This document shows positions 9,017 to 17,090 of a stretch of DNA of 64,000 nucleotides, piece after piece. Within the stretch, counting starts at the first letter, position 1, and the number at the start of each line of letters is the position of its first letter. Location: assembly GCF_014863355.1 (NCBI RefSeq), contig NZ_JACZEP010000002.1, forward strand, positions 558,001-622,000. Direction: 5' to 3'. Made by a program: the position numbers and the translations under genes. This stretch comes from Aminobacter carboxidus. GTDB lineage: Bacteria > Pseudomonadota > Alphaproteobacteria > Rhizobiales > Rhizobiaceae. Under the pieces are notes generated by a model. That model was given only the letters and a program-made list of their open reading frames with translations, searched no databases and was not told the origin of the DNA.

Positions 9017-9297
9017 CGCCTGGCTGGTCGCCCTTGACAAGCAAGGCGGGGTCGGCGACCCTTCGGCCATGTGCACCTACGTTCATATTGGCAGCTTTGC
9101 CCTGTTCCGGGTCTGCCCCATCGCGGGATCCTAGCCCCGGCTCGGTCGCTTTGCGACGTCCGAGCCCTGGGGCCCATTCTTCAACGCATAAATCATGAGA
9201 ACCGGGCCGCGTAGCGGGACGGTCTGAACATTTGGGCACGTCCGCTTGCGCGGACGGACCGGTCGTGCGCGTTCCCGCGACGGCCGGACGAGAATCC
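9017..9297 (+). other. Gene-free leader region with two stem-loops ahead of the Rnk-like gene
   Basis: No credible gene lies here. A strong hairpin spans 9135-9172: CCCCGGCTCGG pairs with CCGAGCCCTGGGG and the inner TCGC/GCGA also pairs, without a following T run. A second (GTCCGC-TTGC-GCGGAC) spans 9240-9255, about 40 bases before the start codon. They could be leader structures of the Rnk-like mRNA or stabilise the rppH 3' end. I recognise no riboswitch family. Confidence 0.4.
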
Positions 9298-9726
9298 ATG
9301 AGGCATCCATTGCGCCAGAACATCAAGCAGCGCCGCGAACATGAGATCGTGGTGAGCGAAAACGACCATGCCAGGCTGACCGGCCTCGCCGAATCCAGCC
9401 TTGATCGGCTGCCCGGAATTGCCGAGGAACTGCTCGCCGAAATGGAGCGCGCCAAGATCAGGCCGCTCAGCCGAATCCCGGCCAATGTCGTGCGCATGGG
9501 CTCGACCGTGACGTTCCGCGGCGGCGATGGCGAGGTCAAGACAGTGACGCTGGTCTATCCCGGGAAGGCCGACATCGCCGAAGGCAAGGTCTCGATCCTG
9601 ACGCCGGTAGGTGCTGCTCTGATCGGTCTTCGCGAAGGCCAGTCAGTCGCATGGACGTCGCGGGACGGGCGCCGCCTTGAGCTTGAGATCGTTGCCGTCG
9701 AAGCACCGCGGGCTGACGCCAACTGA
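9298..9726 (+). CDS. Rnk-like / GreA-GreB C-terminal domain protein
   Basis: The 142-residue protein carries a GreA/GreB C-terminal-type FKBP-like domain (about residues 55-135; ILTPVGAALIGLREGQSVAW is the signature strand-loop). The short N-terminal helix lacks the long GreA coiled coil. Rnk proteins (regulators of nucleoside diphosphate kinase) bind RNA polymerase and can compete with GreA/DksA. I chose MRHPLRQNIKQRREHE as start; an upstream GTG/TTG extension looks unlike the family. A second protein of the same fold follows about 100 bases downstream. The physiological role here is not known. Confidence 0.78.
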   Translation: MRHPLRQNIKQRREHEIVVSENDHARLTGLAESSLDRLPGIAEELLAEMERAKIRPLSRIPANVVRMGSTVTFRGGDGEVKTVTLVYPGKADIAEGKVSILTPVGAALIGLREGQSVAWTSRDGRRLELEIVAVEAPRADAN

Positions 9727-9832
9727 CGAGGCGCGAGCCCTAACCAGCCCAATTCTGAAATCCCGCCTGCGCGTCCACTTTGACGCTCGGCGCTGCATGC
9801 CGGGCAACACCCGGTGCTTGCGGAGACAAGCT

Positions 9833-10375
9833 ATGTCCAAATGTCAGTTGACGACCAAGGATTTTGCCATCGTCAAGACGATGCTCGATCGCCTGGCCTG
9901 GTCGGGCGGCCCGCTGGTGGCGCTGTTGCGCCGGAAGCTCGCCTCGGCCCATGTGGTGTTTTCAAACGAGGCCGATGCCGATGTGGTGACGCTGAACAGT
10001 CGCGTCACCTTCAGTGTCGATGGCGGCGCACCGCATACCCGCATTGTCGCGCATGGGCCGATGGACGGCATGGTCGGCCAGATCATTCCAATCACCGTGC
10101 CGCGCGGGCTTGCACTGCTTGGCCTGCGCAAGGGTCAGTCGATCTTGGTCGACTGCGGTCGCGGCGAGACCGAGACCATCCGCGTCGACGAAATCCACTA
10201 CCAGCCGGAGTCGGCGCGGCCGGGCGTCACCACGCCGGAAGTTCGCGCCAACCCCGGGGAACGCCGCTTTCCGGTGCTGGTGTTCAGCGCCGATGAGCCA
10301 CAACCTCTTGGCGCGCCCAGAAAAATCCGTCACACCACAAGCAATGGCGACGACCCGGGCCCCACAGCGGCCTGA
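9833..10375 (+). CDS. Second Rnk-like / GreA-C-domain protein
   Basis: The 180-residue protein again has the GreA/GreB C-terminal-type fold (VTLNSRVTFSVDGG, then ITVPRGLALLGLRKGQSILV at about residues 85-105). It is followed by a roughly 50-residue polar tail not seen in the neighbour. The N-terminus (TTKDFAIVKTMLDRL) is a short helix rather than the GreA coiled coil. The sequences diverge enough that this is an old duplication or independent recruitment. Start ATG at 9833; longer frames overlap the previous gene. A role at RNA polymerase is inferred from the fold. Confidence 0.74.
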   Translation: MSKCQLTTKDFAIVKTMLDRLAWSGGPLVALLRRKLASAHVVFSNEADADVVTLNSRVTFSVDGGAPHTRIVAHGPMDGMVGQIIPITVPRGLALLGLRKGQSILVDCGRGETETIRVDEIHYQPESARPGVTTPEVRANPGERRFPVLVFSADEPQPLGAPRKIRHTTSNGDDPGPTAA

Positions 10376-10432
10376 CGGGCGCCTGTGGGTTTGTGCATGC
10401 GCCATAGTCTGGGGCGTGCATCTGGGGGCGCA

Positions 10433-11680
10433 ATGAAGGTCATAGTCCTCGGCGGCGGCATCATCGGGGTGACGACCGCCTATTATCTTGCCGAAGCCGG
10501 CCACGAGGTCGTCGTCTACGACCGCCAGAAGGGACCGGCGCAAGAGGCCAGCTATGCCAATTCAGGCGAGATTTCCTCCGGCTGCGCCGCGCCGCTGGCG
10601 GCACCAGGCGTGCCGCTCAAGGCGCTGAAATGGCTCGCCATGAAGGATGGGCCATTTTCCTTCCGGCCGAAATTCGATCCCAAGATGTGGATGTGGCTGG
10701 CCCGGATGCTGCGCAACTGCACGGCCGAGCGATATCAGGCGAACAAGGCACTGATGGTGCCGCTCGCCGAATACAGCCGCGACATGTTGCGCGTGCTGCG
10801 CGAGGGCACCGACATTGCCTATGACGACCTCAGCCACGGCACCTTGCAGCTGTTTCGAACCCAGGAACAACTCGACGGCATCGCATCCGATGTTGCGGTG
10901 CTCGACAGGTTGGAGGTGCCTTACGAAATCCTTGATGCGGCGGGCTGCATCGAGGCGGAGCCTGGCCTTGCGGCAGCGCGCCACGACATCACTGGCGGCC
11001 TGCGCCTGCCCGATGACGAGACCGGCGACTGCCGGTTGTTCGCCGAGCGGCTGACCGAGCTCTGCGTCGAGCGAGGTGTCGTGTTCAAATTCGGCCAGAA
11101 GGTCTACTCGATCGATGCCTGGGGTGGAAAAGTCCAACGCATCACAGCCGACGGTCCCGGAGAAGCCGACGCTTTCGTTCTGGCGGCTGGCAGCTATTCC
11201 GAACGCTTCATGCGCAAACTGCACCAGCGTGTGCCGCTCTATCCACTGAAGGGCTATTCGCTGACCGTGCCGATCGCCGACATAGATGCCGCGCCTGTGT
11301 CGACCGTCATCGACGATGCCAGCAAGGTTGCCATCACCCGGCTCGGCGACCATATCCGTATCGGCGGCACCATCGAGATGTCGGGCTTCGACCTGACCCT
11401 GCACGAATCGCGCCGCGCCCCACTCGAGCAGGCGCTGCGCGAACTGTTTCCGGGTGCCGGCAATCTGCGCGAGGCCCGTTTCTGGTGCGGCTTGCGGCCG
11501 ATGACACCAGATGGCCCACCAATATTGGGCAGGACGAAATTGCCGAACCTGTTCATCAACACCGGGCACGGCATGCTCGGCTGGACCATGGCCTGCGGCT
11601 CCGGGAAAATCCTGGCCGACATGATCTCCGGCCGTGAGCCGGAGATCGATATCAGCGGGCTTGGTCCCGAGCGCTTTTGA
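10433..11680 (+). CDS. dadA: D-amino-acid dehydrogenase (DadA-like FAD oxidoreductase)
   Basis: A 415-residue FAD-dependent DAO-fold enzyme with an N-terminal Rossmann motif (VIVLGGGIIGVTTAYYLAEA) and the DadA signature SYANSGEISSGCAAPLAAPG. The conserved C-terminus includes GLRPMTPDGPPILG and NTGHGMLGWTMACGSG. DadA oxidises D-amino acids, chiefly D-alanine, to 2-oxo acids and passes electrons to the membrane. No alanine racemase is adjacent. A related enzyme lies at 19518 in the hydroxyproline cassette; this copy is closer to classical DadA. It converges on the VOC gene with only eight bases between stops. Confidence 0.9.
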   Translation: MKVIVLGGGIIGVTTAYYLAEAGHEVVVYDRQKGPAQEASYANSGEISSGCAAPLAAPGVPLKALKWLAMKDGPFSFRPKFDPKMWMWLARMLRNCTAERYQANKALMVPLAEYSRDMLRVLREGTDIAYDDLSHGTLQLFRTQEQLDGIASDVAVLDRLEVPYEILDAAGCIEAEPGLAAARHDITGGLRLPDDETGDCRLFAERLTELCVERGVVFKFGQKVYSIDAWGGKVQRITADGPGEADAFVLAAGSYSERFMRKLHQRVPLYPLKGYSLTVPIADIDAAPVSTVIDDASKVAITRLGDHIRIGGTIEMSGFDLTLHESRRAPLEQALRELFPGAGNLREARFWCGLRPMTPDGPPILGRTKLPNLFINTGHGMLGWTMACGSGKILADMISGREPEIDISGLGPERF

Positions 11681-11688
11681 GGTTGAGG

Positions 11689-12090
11689 TCAGGCCACCTT
11701 CTTCAGCGAGCGCGGCGCTTGCGCCGACTGGTAGATCGAGATGACGTGGCCGTCGGGATCGGCGAATTCGGACGACCAGCCCTCCGGTGCATGACTCACC
11801 GGGGTGACGATGGTCACGCCCTTGTCGGCTAGCGTCGACACGATGTCGTCGATGCCGCCATCGGCGATCTCGAAAACGATGATGGGCGAGTTGCCGGGCC
11901 GGGATTCCATTGCGAAGAAGATCAGGTCGACGCCGTTTACGGTGTTGGCGATGAGCCAGTCGCCGCCGGTGTCCTCGTCGCCTTCCATGCGCTGGATGTC
12001 GAGGCCCATGACGTCGCGATAGAACGCTTCGGTCCTGTCGATGTCCGAGACGTAGTAGCAGATGTTGCCAAGCTTGCTTTTGCTGAACAT
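11689..12090 (-). CDS. VOC-family (glyoxalase/bleomycin-resistance fold) protein
   Basis: A 133-residue single-module VOC protein: ICYYVSDIDRTEAFYRDVMG at the N-terminus, VNGVDLIFF in the middle and EFADPDGHVISIYQ at the end, where a metal-binding glutamate/histidine is expected. These proteins range from glyoxalases to metal-dependent dioxygenases and drug-binding proteins; the substrate here is unknown. The gene begins four bases after the stop of the sigma-like gene on the same strand, so they form an operon and may share a signal. Confidence 0.82.
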   Translation of the reverse strand: MFSKSKLGNICYYVSDIDRTEAFYRDVMGLDIQRMEGDEDTGGDWLIANTVNGVDLIFFAMESRPGNSPIIVFEIADGGIDDIVSTLADKGVTIVTPVSHAPEGWSSEFADPDGHVISIYQSAQAPRSLKKVA

Positions 12091-12094
12091 GGGG

Positions 12095-12724
12095 TCACTC
12101 CGTGATTTCGGTTGCACGTCTGCCAGGTTGCCGTGCGGCCGGGTTTTGTGAGGTGCCGATGACAAAAAGATGCCCGTCGGGATCATGACTGGCGAGCAGG
12201 GCGCCCGGCTGCCTGGCCAATGTGAGCAGGGAGCGCCTGATGCTGCCGAAGGCAAGTGTGCCTGATAGCCCCGGAATTTCTCCAACGGGATCGCCGCCAA
12301 ACGCCAGCCAGCGCCGCCGGATCTCGGTGATACGCTGACGAAGGGCCGGATCGGCGAGGCGCTGCAGCCAGGCGATTTCCTGTCGCGTGTGGCCGGTCAG
12401 GGCAAGCAGCGTCGTCGTGCGCAGGCTAGGCGGCAAAGTTGCAACGAACCTGACCGGCGCGGCTTCATGCGGCGTTGGCTCGCAGCTGCCGACAGCGAAT
12501 GGCGCTTCACGCCTTTTCCGCCGCACTGCCGAACGCGCGTCGAAAGCGGCGCGGCGGCGCAACGCGCCTTCCAACCAGCGCCGGTTCTCGACCTTCGACA
12601 GGTCGGTGCGCCCCGCTTCGACCGCCGCGACAAGCACTGTCTGCAGCAAGTCTTCGGCCTCGTCGGCGCGTCGCGTGGCGCGCCGGGCCTTGCGCAGCAA
12701 TTCTGCGTAGGGGCGGGGCAGCAA
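12095..12724 (-). CDS. Sigma-70-family-like protein (atypical ECF type)
   Basis: The 209-residue protein resembles a small RNA polymerase sigma factor. A region-2-like helix reads DEAEDLLQTVLVAAVEAG (about residues 20-38). A region-4-like segment reads LPPSLRTTTLLALTG, then an EIAWLQRLADPALRQRI helix (about 95-140). Unlike plain ECF sigmas it has a roughly 60-residue C-terminal part (FGSIRRSLLTLARQPG, then HDPDGHLFVIGTS). No anti-sigma gene is adjacent; its operon partner is the VOC protein four bases downstream. The start is the ATG at 12724. It could be a divergent sigma factor or a DNA-binding derivative no longer acting with polymerase. Confidence 0.68.
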   Translation of the reverse strand: MLPRPYAELLRKARRATRRADEAEDLLQTVLVAAVEAGRTDLSKVENRRWLEGALRRRAAFDARSAVRRKRREAPFAVGSCEPTPHEAAPVRFVATLPPSLRTTTLLALTGHTRQEIAWLQRLADPALRQRITEIRRRWLAFGGDPVGEIPGLSGTLAFGSIRRSLLTLARQPGALLASHDPDGHLFVIGTSQNPAARQPGRRATEITE

Positions 12725-12782
12725 ATCCGTTTCCTCACTTGGGACGGCCGATGTTAGCGGATGTGCGAGATTGTCGGAAGGG

Positions 12783-13664
12783 TCAGATGAACAGCGCCCG
12801 TTCGCGTTCCACCGACTTGGTGATGAAGCCGGCCACCGTCTGGATACGGCGCAGCGGCCGGACGGACTCGTGATAGACCAGCCAGTAGGCGCGGCGGATC
12901 GGCGCGATCGCCGTCACCGGCACGATTTCTGAAATCGTGCGGGCAATGAAGGTGTGCAGGATGCCGATGCCGGCACCCGAGCGCACCGCCTCGACCTGGC
13001 CGAGCGCGGACGAGATCGAAAAGGCCGATTCCCACGAAGGGCTGAACTCGGCGGCATAGTCGAGCGAGGGGCTGACCACGAGGTCGGGCACGTAGCCGAT
13101 CAGGCGATGGCCGGACAGTTCCGCGCGCGCTGTGGGCAGGCCATGCTCCTCGGCATAAGCGCGCGAGGCAAACAGGCCGAGCGAGTAGTCGACCAGTTTT
13201 GCCGCCACCAGCCGGCCTTCGCTCGGCCGTTCGGTGGTGATGGCGATGTCGGCCTCGCGCCGCGACAGCGAAAATGTCCGGGGAACCGGGACAAGCTGGA
13301 TGCGCAGGTCGGCGTGCTGGGCGGTCAAAGTCCCCAAGCGTTGCGCCAGGAAGGCAACGCCAAAACCGTCGGGCGCGCCGATGCGCACGGTGCCCGAGAC
13401 CTCGTCGCCTTCGCCCGATATCTCGGCGCGTGCGGTCAGCATGTCGGCTTCCATGCGCTCGGCGACTTCGAGGAAGCGTTCGCCAGTGGGCGTCAGTTCG
13501 CTGCCGGTGGTCAGACGCCGGAAGAGTTTTGTCTTCAACGCCTCTTCGAGTGCTGCGACGCGCCGCGAAACCGTTGCGTGATTGAGCTCCAGTCGACGCG
13601 CCGCGCCGAGGATCTGGCCGGTGCGGGCCACGGCGAGGAAGATACGGACGTCATCCCAGTTCAT
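12783..13664 (-). CDS. LysR-family transcriptional regulator
   Basis: A 293-residue LysR protein with an N-terminal winged HTH (about residues 1-60, ARRLELNHATVSRRVAALEE) and a periplasmic-binding-like effector domain (about 90-290). It is divergent from mmsA. The 182-base gap contains ATGCATGAAATCGCAT and TGCATATGCGC, dyad-like sequences that could be LysR sites. Control of mmsA, and so of valine/propionate-type metabolism, is the obvious hypothesis; the effector is unknown. Confidence 0.88.
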   Translation of the reverse strand: MNWDDVRIFLAVARTGQILGAARRLELNHATVSRRVAALEEALKTKLFRRLTTGSELTPTGERFLEVAERMEADMLTARAEISGEGDEVSGTVRIGAPDGFGVAFLAQRLGTLTAQHADLRIQLVPVPRTFSLSRREADIAITTERPSEGRLVAAKLVDYSLGLFASRAYAEEHGLPTARAELSGHRLIGYVPDLVVSPSLDYAAEFSPSWESAFSISSALGQVEAVRSGAGIGILHTFIARTISEIVPVTAIAPIRRAYWLVYHESVRPLRRIQTVAGFITKSVERERALFI

Positions 13665-13846
13665 CGAAGGCCTCCATCCCTCGCGCCAGACCTGGCGCTG
13701 TCCGACCGCACCCTACTATGCATGAAATCGCATTCAAGCTCCTCTCGGTGTTTATTTTCTGCACAACGGTTGCGTTCGCCCTCGCGTTGCATATGCGCGC
13801 GTTAAGCGGGACAATGAGCCATCAACAAGTAACTGGGAGAGAGACG

Positions 13847-15343
13847 ATGGTCGATTACGGTCATTTCATCGGCGGCAAGCATGTCGCTGGCACCAGCGGA
13901 CGCAAGCAGGACGTTCTGCAGCCGATGGACGGCTCGGTGCGTGCCACCGTGGCGCTTGCCTCGGCGCAGGAACTGCGCGCCGCTGTCGAAAACGCCAAGG
14001 CAGCGCAGCCGGCATGGGCCGCCACCAACCCGCAGCGCCGCGTCCGCGTGCTGATGCGTTTCCTCGAACTGGTCAACAAGGAATATGACTCGCTGGCCGA
14101 ACTGCTGGCGCGCGAGCACGGCAAGACCATCGCCGACGCCAAGGGCGACATCCAGCGCGGCCTAGAAGTCGTCGAAGTCTGCATCGGTGCCCCGCACATG
14201 ATGAAGGGTGAGTTCACCGACGGCGCAGGCCCCGGCATCGACGTCTATTCGATGCGCCAGGCGCTCGGCGTCGTCGCCGGCATCACCCCGTTCAACTTCC
14301 CGGCGATGATCCCGCTGTGGAAGATCGCCCCGGCCATCGCCTGCGGCAACGCCTTCATCCTGAAGCCGTCCGAACGCGATCCGGGCGTGCCGATGCGCAT
14401 CGCCGAACTGTTCCTCGAAGCGGGCCTTCCGGCGGGCATTCTCAACGTCGTCAACGGCGACAAGACCGTTGTCGACGCGATCCTCGACGATCCCGACATC
14501 AAGGCCGTCGGCTTCGTCGGCTCGACGCCGATCGCCCAGTACATTTACAGCCGTGGCTGCGCCAACGGCAAGCGCGTGCAGTGCTTCGGCGGTGCCAAGA
14601 ACCACATGATCATCATGCCCGACGCGGACATGGACCAGACCGTCGACGCGCTGATCGGCGCCGGCTACGGCTCGGCCGGCGAGCGCTGCATGGCGATCTC
14701 CGTTGCCGTGCCGGTCGGTCACGACACTGCCGAGCGTCTGATGGAAAAGCTGATCCCGCGCGTCGAAAGCCTGAAGGTTGGTCCTTCGACCGACTCCTCG
14801 GCCGATTTCGGTCCGGTGGTGACGCGCGAGGCGCTCGAGCGCATCAAGGGTTACGTCGACATCGGCGTGAAGGAAGGCGCAAAGCTCGTCGTCGACGGCC
14901 GCGGCTTCAAGATGCAGGGCTACGAGAACGGCTTCTACATGGGCGGCTGCCTGTTCGACAACGTCACTGCAGACATGCGCATCTACAAGGAAGAGATCTT
15001 CGGGCCGGTGCTGTCGGTTGTTCGCGCTCCGAACTACGAAAACGCCATCAAGCTCGCCAACGACCACGAGATGGGCAACGGTGTTGCCATCTTCACCCGC
15101 GACGGCGATGCGGCTCGCGATTTCGCTTCGCGTGTCCAGGTCGGCATGGTCGGTATCAACGTGCCGATCCCGGTTCCGATCGCCTACTACACCTTCGGTG
15201 GCTGGAAGGCTTCGTCCTTCGGCGACCTGAACCAGCACGGTCCGGATGCGTTCCGCTTCTACACCAAGACCAAGACGGTGACCTCGCGCTGGCCGTCGGG
15301 CGTCAAGGACGGTGCCGAGTTCGTCATTCCGACGATGAACTAG
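13847..15343 (+). CDS. mmsA: CoA-acylating methylmalonate-semialdehyde dehydrogenase
   Basis: A 498-residue aldehyde-dehydrogenase-family enzyme that converts methylmalonate semialdehyde plus CoA and NAD to propionyl-CoA and CO2, in valine, thymine and myo-inositol breakdown. FNFPAMIPLWK and the active-site cysteine in GERCMAISVA (about Cys281) are diagnostic of MmsA. The start at 13847 follows GGGAGAGAG; an upstream in-frame start lies in the promoter gap. The last 15 codons are the first unit of a 104-bp tandem repeat running past the stop. Divergent LysR upstream is the likely regulator. Confidence 0.94.
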   Translation: MVDYGHFIGGKHVAGTSGRKQDVLQPMDGSVRATVALASAQELRAAVENAKAAQPAWAATNPQRRVRVLMRFLELVNKEYDSLAELLAREHGKTIADAKGDIQRGLEVVEVCIGAPHMMKGEFTDGAGPGIDVYSMRQALGVVAGITPFNFPAMIPLWKIAPAIACGNAFILKPSERDPGVPMRIAELFLEAGLPAGILNVVNGDKTVVDAILDDPDIKAVGFVGSTPIAQYIYSRGCANGKRVQCFGGAKNHMIIMPDADMDQTVDALIGAGYGSAGERCMAISVAVPVGHDTAERLMEKLIPRVESLKVGPSTDSSADFGPVVTREALERIKGYVDIGVKEGAKLVVDGRGFKMQGYENGFYMGGCLFDNVTADMRIYKEEIFGPVLSVVRAPNYENAIKLANDHEMGNGVAIFTRDGDAARDFASRVQVGMVGINVPIPVPIAYYTFGGWKASSFGDLNQHGPDAFRFYTKTKTVTSRWPSGVKDGAEFVIPTMN

Positions 15344-15551
15344 GCCCGACGGGTACCCGGTTTGCACGTCCTCGCCGCGCTGCGGCTGCGGTCGTGCGGC
15401 CGGGCGTCAAGGATGGTGCCGAGTTCGTCATTCCGACGATGAACTAGGCCCGACGGGTACCCGGTTTGCACGTCCTCGCCGCGATGCGGCTGCGGTCGTG
15501 CGGCCGGGCGTCAAGGACGGTGCCGAGTTCGTCATTCCGACGATGAACTGA
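15298..15551 (+). repeat. 104-bp tandem repeat of the mmsA 3' end (about 2.4 copies)
   Basis: The segment beginning GGGCGTCAAGGA recurs at 15298, 15402 and 15506, exactly 104 bp apart. Units one and two differ at two positions (GAC/GAT; GCGCTGCGG/GCGATGCGG). The third is cut after about 44 bases and ends in TGA instead of TAG, then runs into the terminator. Each unit encodes the GVKDGAEFVIPTMN tail plus stop and about 60 bp of GC-rich spacer. Since 104 is not a multiple of three, units two and three lie in different frames and are not translated as part of mmsA. Confidence 0.95.
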
Positions 15552-15578
15552 TCCATCTCCCGAGACTGAAGAATGAAG

Positions 15579-15603
15579 CGGGCGCCCTTGGGCGCCCATT
15601 TTA
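15579..15603. terminator. Terminator between mmsA repeats and the XRE gene
   Basis: CGGGCGCCC and GGGCGCCCA flank a TT(G) loop and are followed by TTTTA on the + strand. The stem serves mmsA and overlaps the stop codon of the convergent XRE gene at 15601-15603. Confidence 0.75.
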
Positions 15604-15828
15604 CGTTTCGTCCTCTTCTTCCGGTCCAGCCTGGTATTCGAGCAAGTCGCCAGGCTGGCAATCGAGCTCGGCGCAGATTCGCGCCAGCGTCGAGAAGCGC
15701 ACGCCGCGCACCTTGCCGGATTTGAGCAGCGACAGGTTCTGTTCGGTGATGCCGACCTTGGCCGCGAGCTCCTTCGAGCGCATCTTGCGGCGCGCCAGCA
15801 TCACATCGAGATTGACGACGATCGGCAT
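15601..15828 (-). CDS. XRE-family HTH regulator (YozG-like)
   Basis: A 75-residue protein that is almost entirely one helix-turn-helix (KELAAKVGITEQNLSLLKSG, then RFSTLARICAELDCQPGDLL). This is the short Cro/CI type found next to DUF2975 membrane proteins (YozG/YoaS pairs in Bacillus). Its ATG is one base after the DUF2975 stop, implying translational coupling. The MPIVVNLDVMLARRKM start was chosen for this reason. It probably represses its own operon through the dyad at 16410. Confidence 0.85.
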   Translation of the reverse strand: MPIVVNLDVMLARRKMRSKELAAKVGITEQNLSLLKSGKVRGVRFSTLARICAELDCQPGDLLEYQAGPEEEDET

Positions 15829-15829
15829 G

Positions 15830-16378
15830 TCAGACGAACCGCTTGTTGTCGTCATCGATCTCCGAGGCCACGGAGAGCAGGTGGCCGAAGACGATCAAAA
15901 TCCCTGACAGGATCACGGTGAGCAGTTCGTGGGTGCCGAAGCTGATCGCCAGGAAACGCTGGCCGACCGGCATGTCGATGCTGACGATCAATGAAACCAG
16001 TGGCGGGGCCAGGATCATCGCAATCGCATTGGTAAGGAAGGCGACGCCCGAGAGCCGCATCAAGCGTGCGCTCTTAGCACCGACGATGTCATGCAGGGCG
16101 ATTTCGCGGAACGCCCGCCGCAGCGTCTGCAGCGCCCAGAGCAGCAGCCCCACCTGAGCGAGAAATGCGGTCGCCAGCAGCAGCATGGTTGAAGCCGACA
16201 GCTGTGCCGGCCTTGGAAGCGCCAATTTTTCGATGACGAAATTGCCGATCCAGGTCGGGTCGGACCACGCCAGCCACAGGCCGTAAACGACAAACAGGGC
16301 GACGACGCCCATCAATGCCGAGATCACCATGTCCATCCGCCTGCTCAGCAGCCGGGCACGTTCGCGGGCAGCCTTCAT
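15830..16378 (-). CDS. DUF2975 membrane protein
   Basis: A 182-residue protein with four predicted membrane segments (around residues 18-40, 63-85, 110-130 and 150-172) matching the DUF2975/YoaS layout. It precedes the XRE gene with a one-base gap. The family's function is undetermined; the constant partnership suggests that it senses a membrane or extracellular condition for the regulator (inference). The start has GAGGCTGG just upstream. The upstream gap is markedly AT-rich and shared with the divergent lipoprotein gene. Confidence 0.82.
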   Translation of the reverse strand: MKAARERARLLSRRMDMVISALMGVVALFVVYGLWLAWSDPTWIGNFVIEKLALPRPAQLSASTMLLLATAFLAQVGLLLWALQTLRRAFREIALHDIVGAKSARLMRLSGVAFLTNAIAMILAPPLVSLIVSIDMPVGQRFLAISFGTHELLTVILSGILIVFGHLLSVASEIDDDNKRFV

Positions 16379-16409
16379 TTCCAGCCTCTTCAAATTCTGT
16401 TTGCAAAAA

Positions 16410-16426
16410 TTATCGTAAAACAATAA
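16410..16426. promoter_or_regulatory. Candidate operator of the DUF2975-XRE operon
   Basis: The near-palindrome TTATCG-TAAAA-CAATAA lies in the AT-rich gap between the divergent DUF2975 and lipoprotein genes, about 32 bases before the DUF2975 start. It is the only clear dyad there and is placed to autoregulate the operon. The lipoprotein gene may also be affected. Confidence 0.4.
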
Positions 16427-16459
16427 GTCAACGCTGTCAAACAACCATGTGGAGGCAGC

Positions 16460-17071
16460 ATGACCATTCATAAACGTTCGATTGCGGCGCTGGCCGGCCT
16501 GTTGGCGCTGTCTGCCTGCGGCTCGCTCAACCCGATGGCGCTGACCAAGCTCGCTGGCCTTAGTCCGCTGGAGATCGCGCCTGAACAGATCAGCGTTGCG
16601 GCCGTCATGCCGATCCCGCTCAGGCTCCGCACCGGTGATGTGGTGCTGCATTTCGTCATGGATGCACCGGCGCCCTATGGTCCGATCGACGAGAAGCTGC
16701 CGCTGGAGATCGTCGCGGGCGAAAATGCGCCGGGGGTTTCGGCCAGTCCTTCCTTCGAACGAATCCAGGTCGCCCGCGTCGCTGCGGCCGATCGAGCCCG
16801 ACTGGCTGCGGCGCAGGCCAAGGCGCGCGCGTTCAAGGCGACTGGCAGAAAGGATGGCAAGGGCAGCATATCGGTGACGATCGCCGGCGGCTGCCGCGAC
16901 GGCGCGGTCAATCCGGGGGCGCTGTCAGCGGAGATCTACATGCGCAGCAAGATCGAGGAACAGTACTTCCGGCTTTCATCGGTGAACCTGAGAAAGCTGC
17001 TTTCGGAGGATGCGCTCGCCAAGTTGCCGCTGTGCGAGGATGCGAAGGCGGAAGAAGACCCCGAGCCTTGA
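16460..17071 (+). CDS. Putative lipoprotein of unknown function
   Basis: The 203-residue protein begins with a lipoprotein signal peptide: a KR-containing n-region, a hydrophobic core and a LSAC lipobox with the modified cysteine at about residue 20. The mature part is alanine-rich with no domain I recognise; two cysteines (GGCRDG and LCED) could form a disulphide. It would sit on the periplasmic face of a membrane. GGAGG six bases before the ATG supports the start. Neighbours do not indicate a function. Confidence 0.7.
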   Translation: MTIHKRSIAALAGLLALSACGSLNPMALTKLAGLSPLEIAPEQISVAAVMPIPLRLRTGDVVLHFVMDAPAPYGPIDEKLPLEIVAGENAPGVSASPSFERIQVARVAAADRARLAAAQAKARAFKATGRKDGKGSISVTIAGGCRDGAVNPGALSAEIYMRSKIEEQYFRLSSVNLRKLLSEDALAKLPLCEDAKAEEDPEP

Positions 17072-17090
17072 ACGACAAATTTGATCGCCT

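Noticed and set aside
14317-15447. Frame ending in the second copy of the mmsA tail (same C-terminal peptide)
   Set aside because: It arises because the 104-bp repeat shifts frame; upstream it is only an out-of-frame shadow of mmsA.
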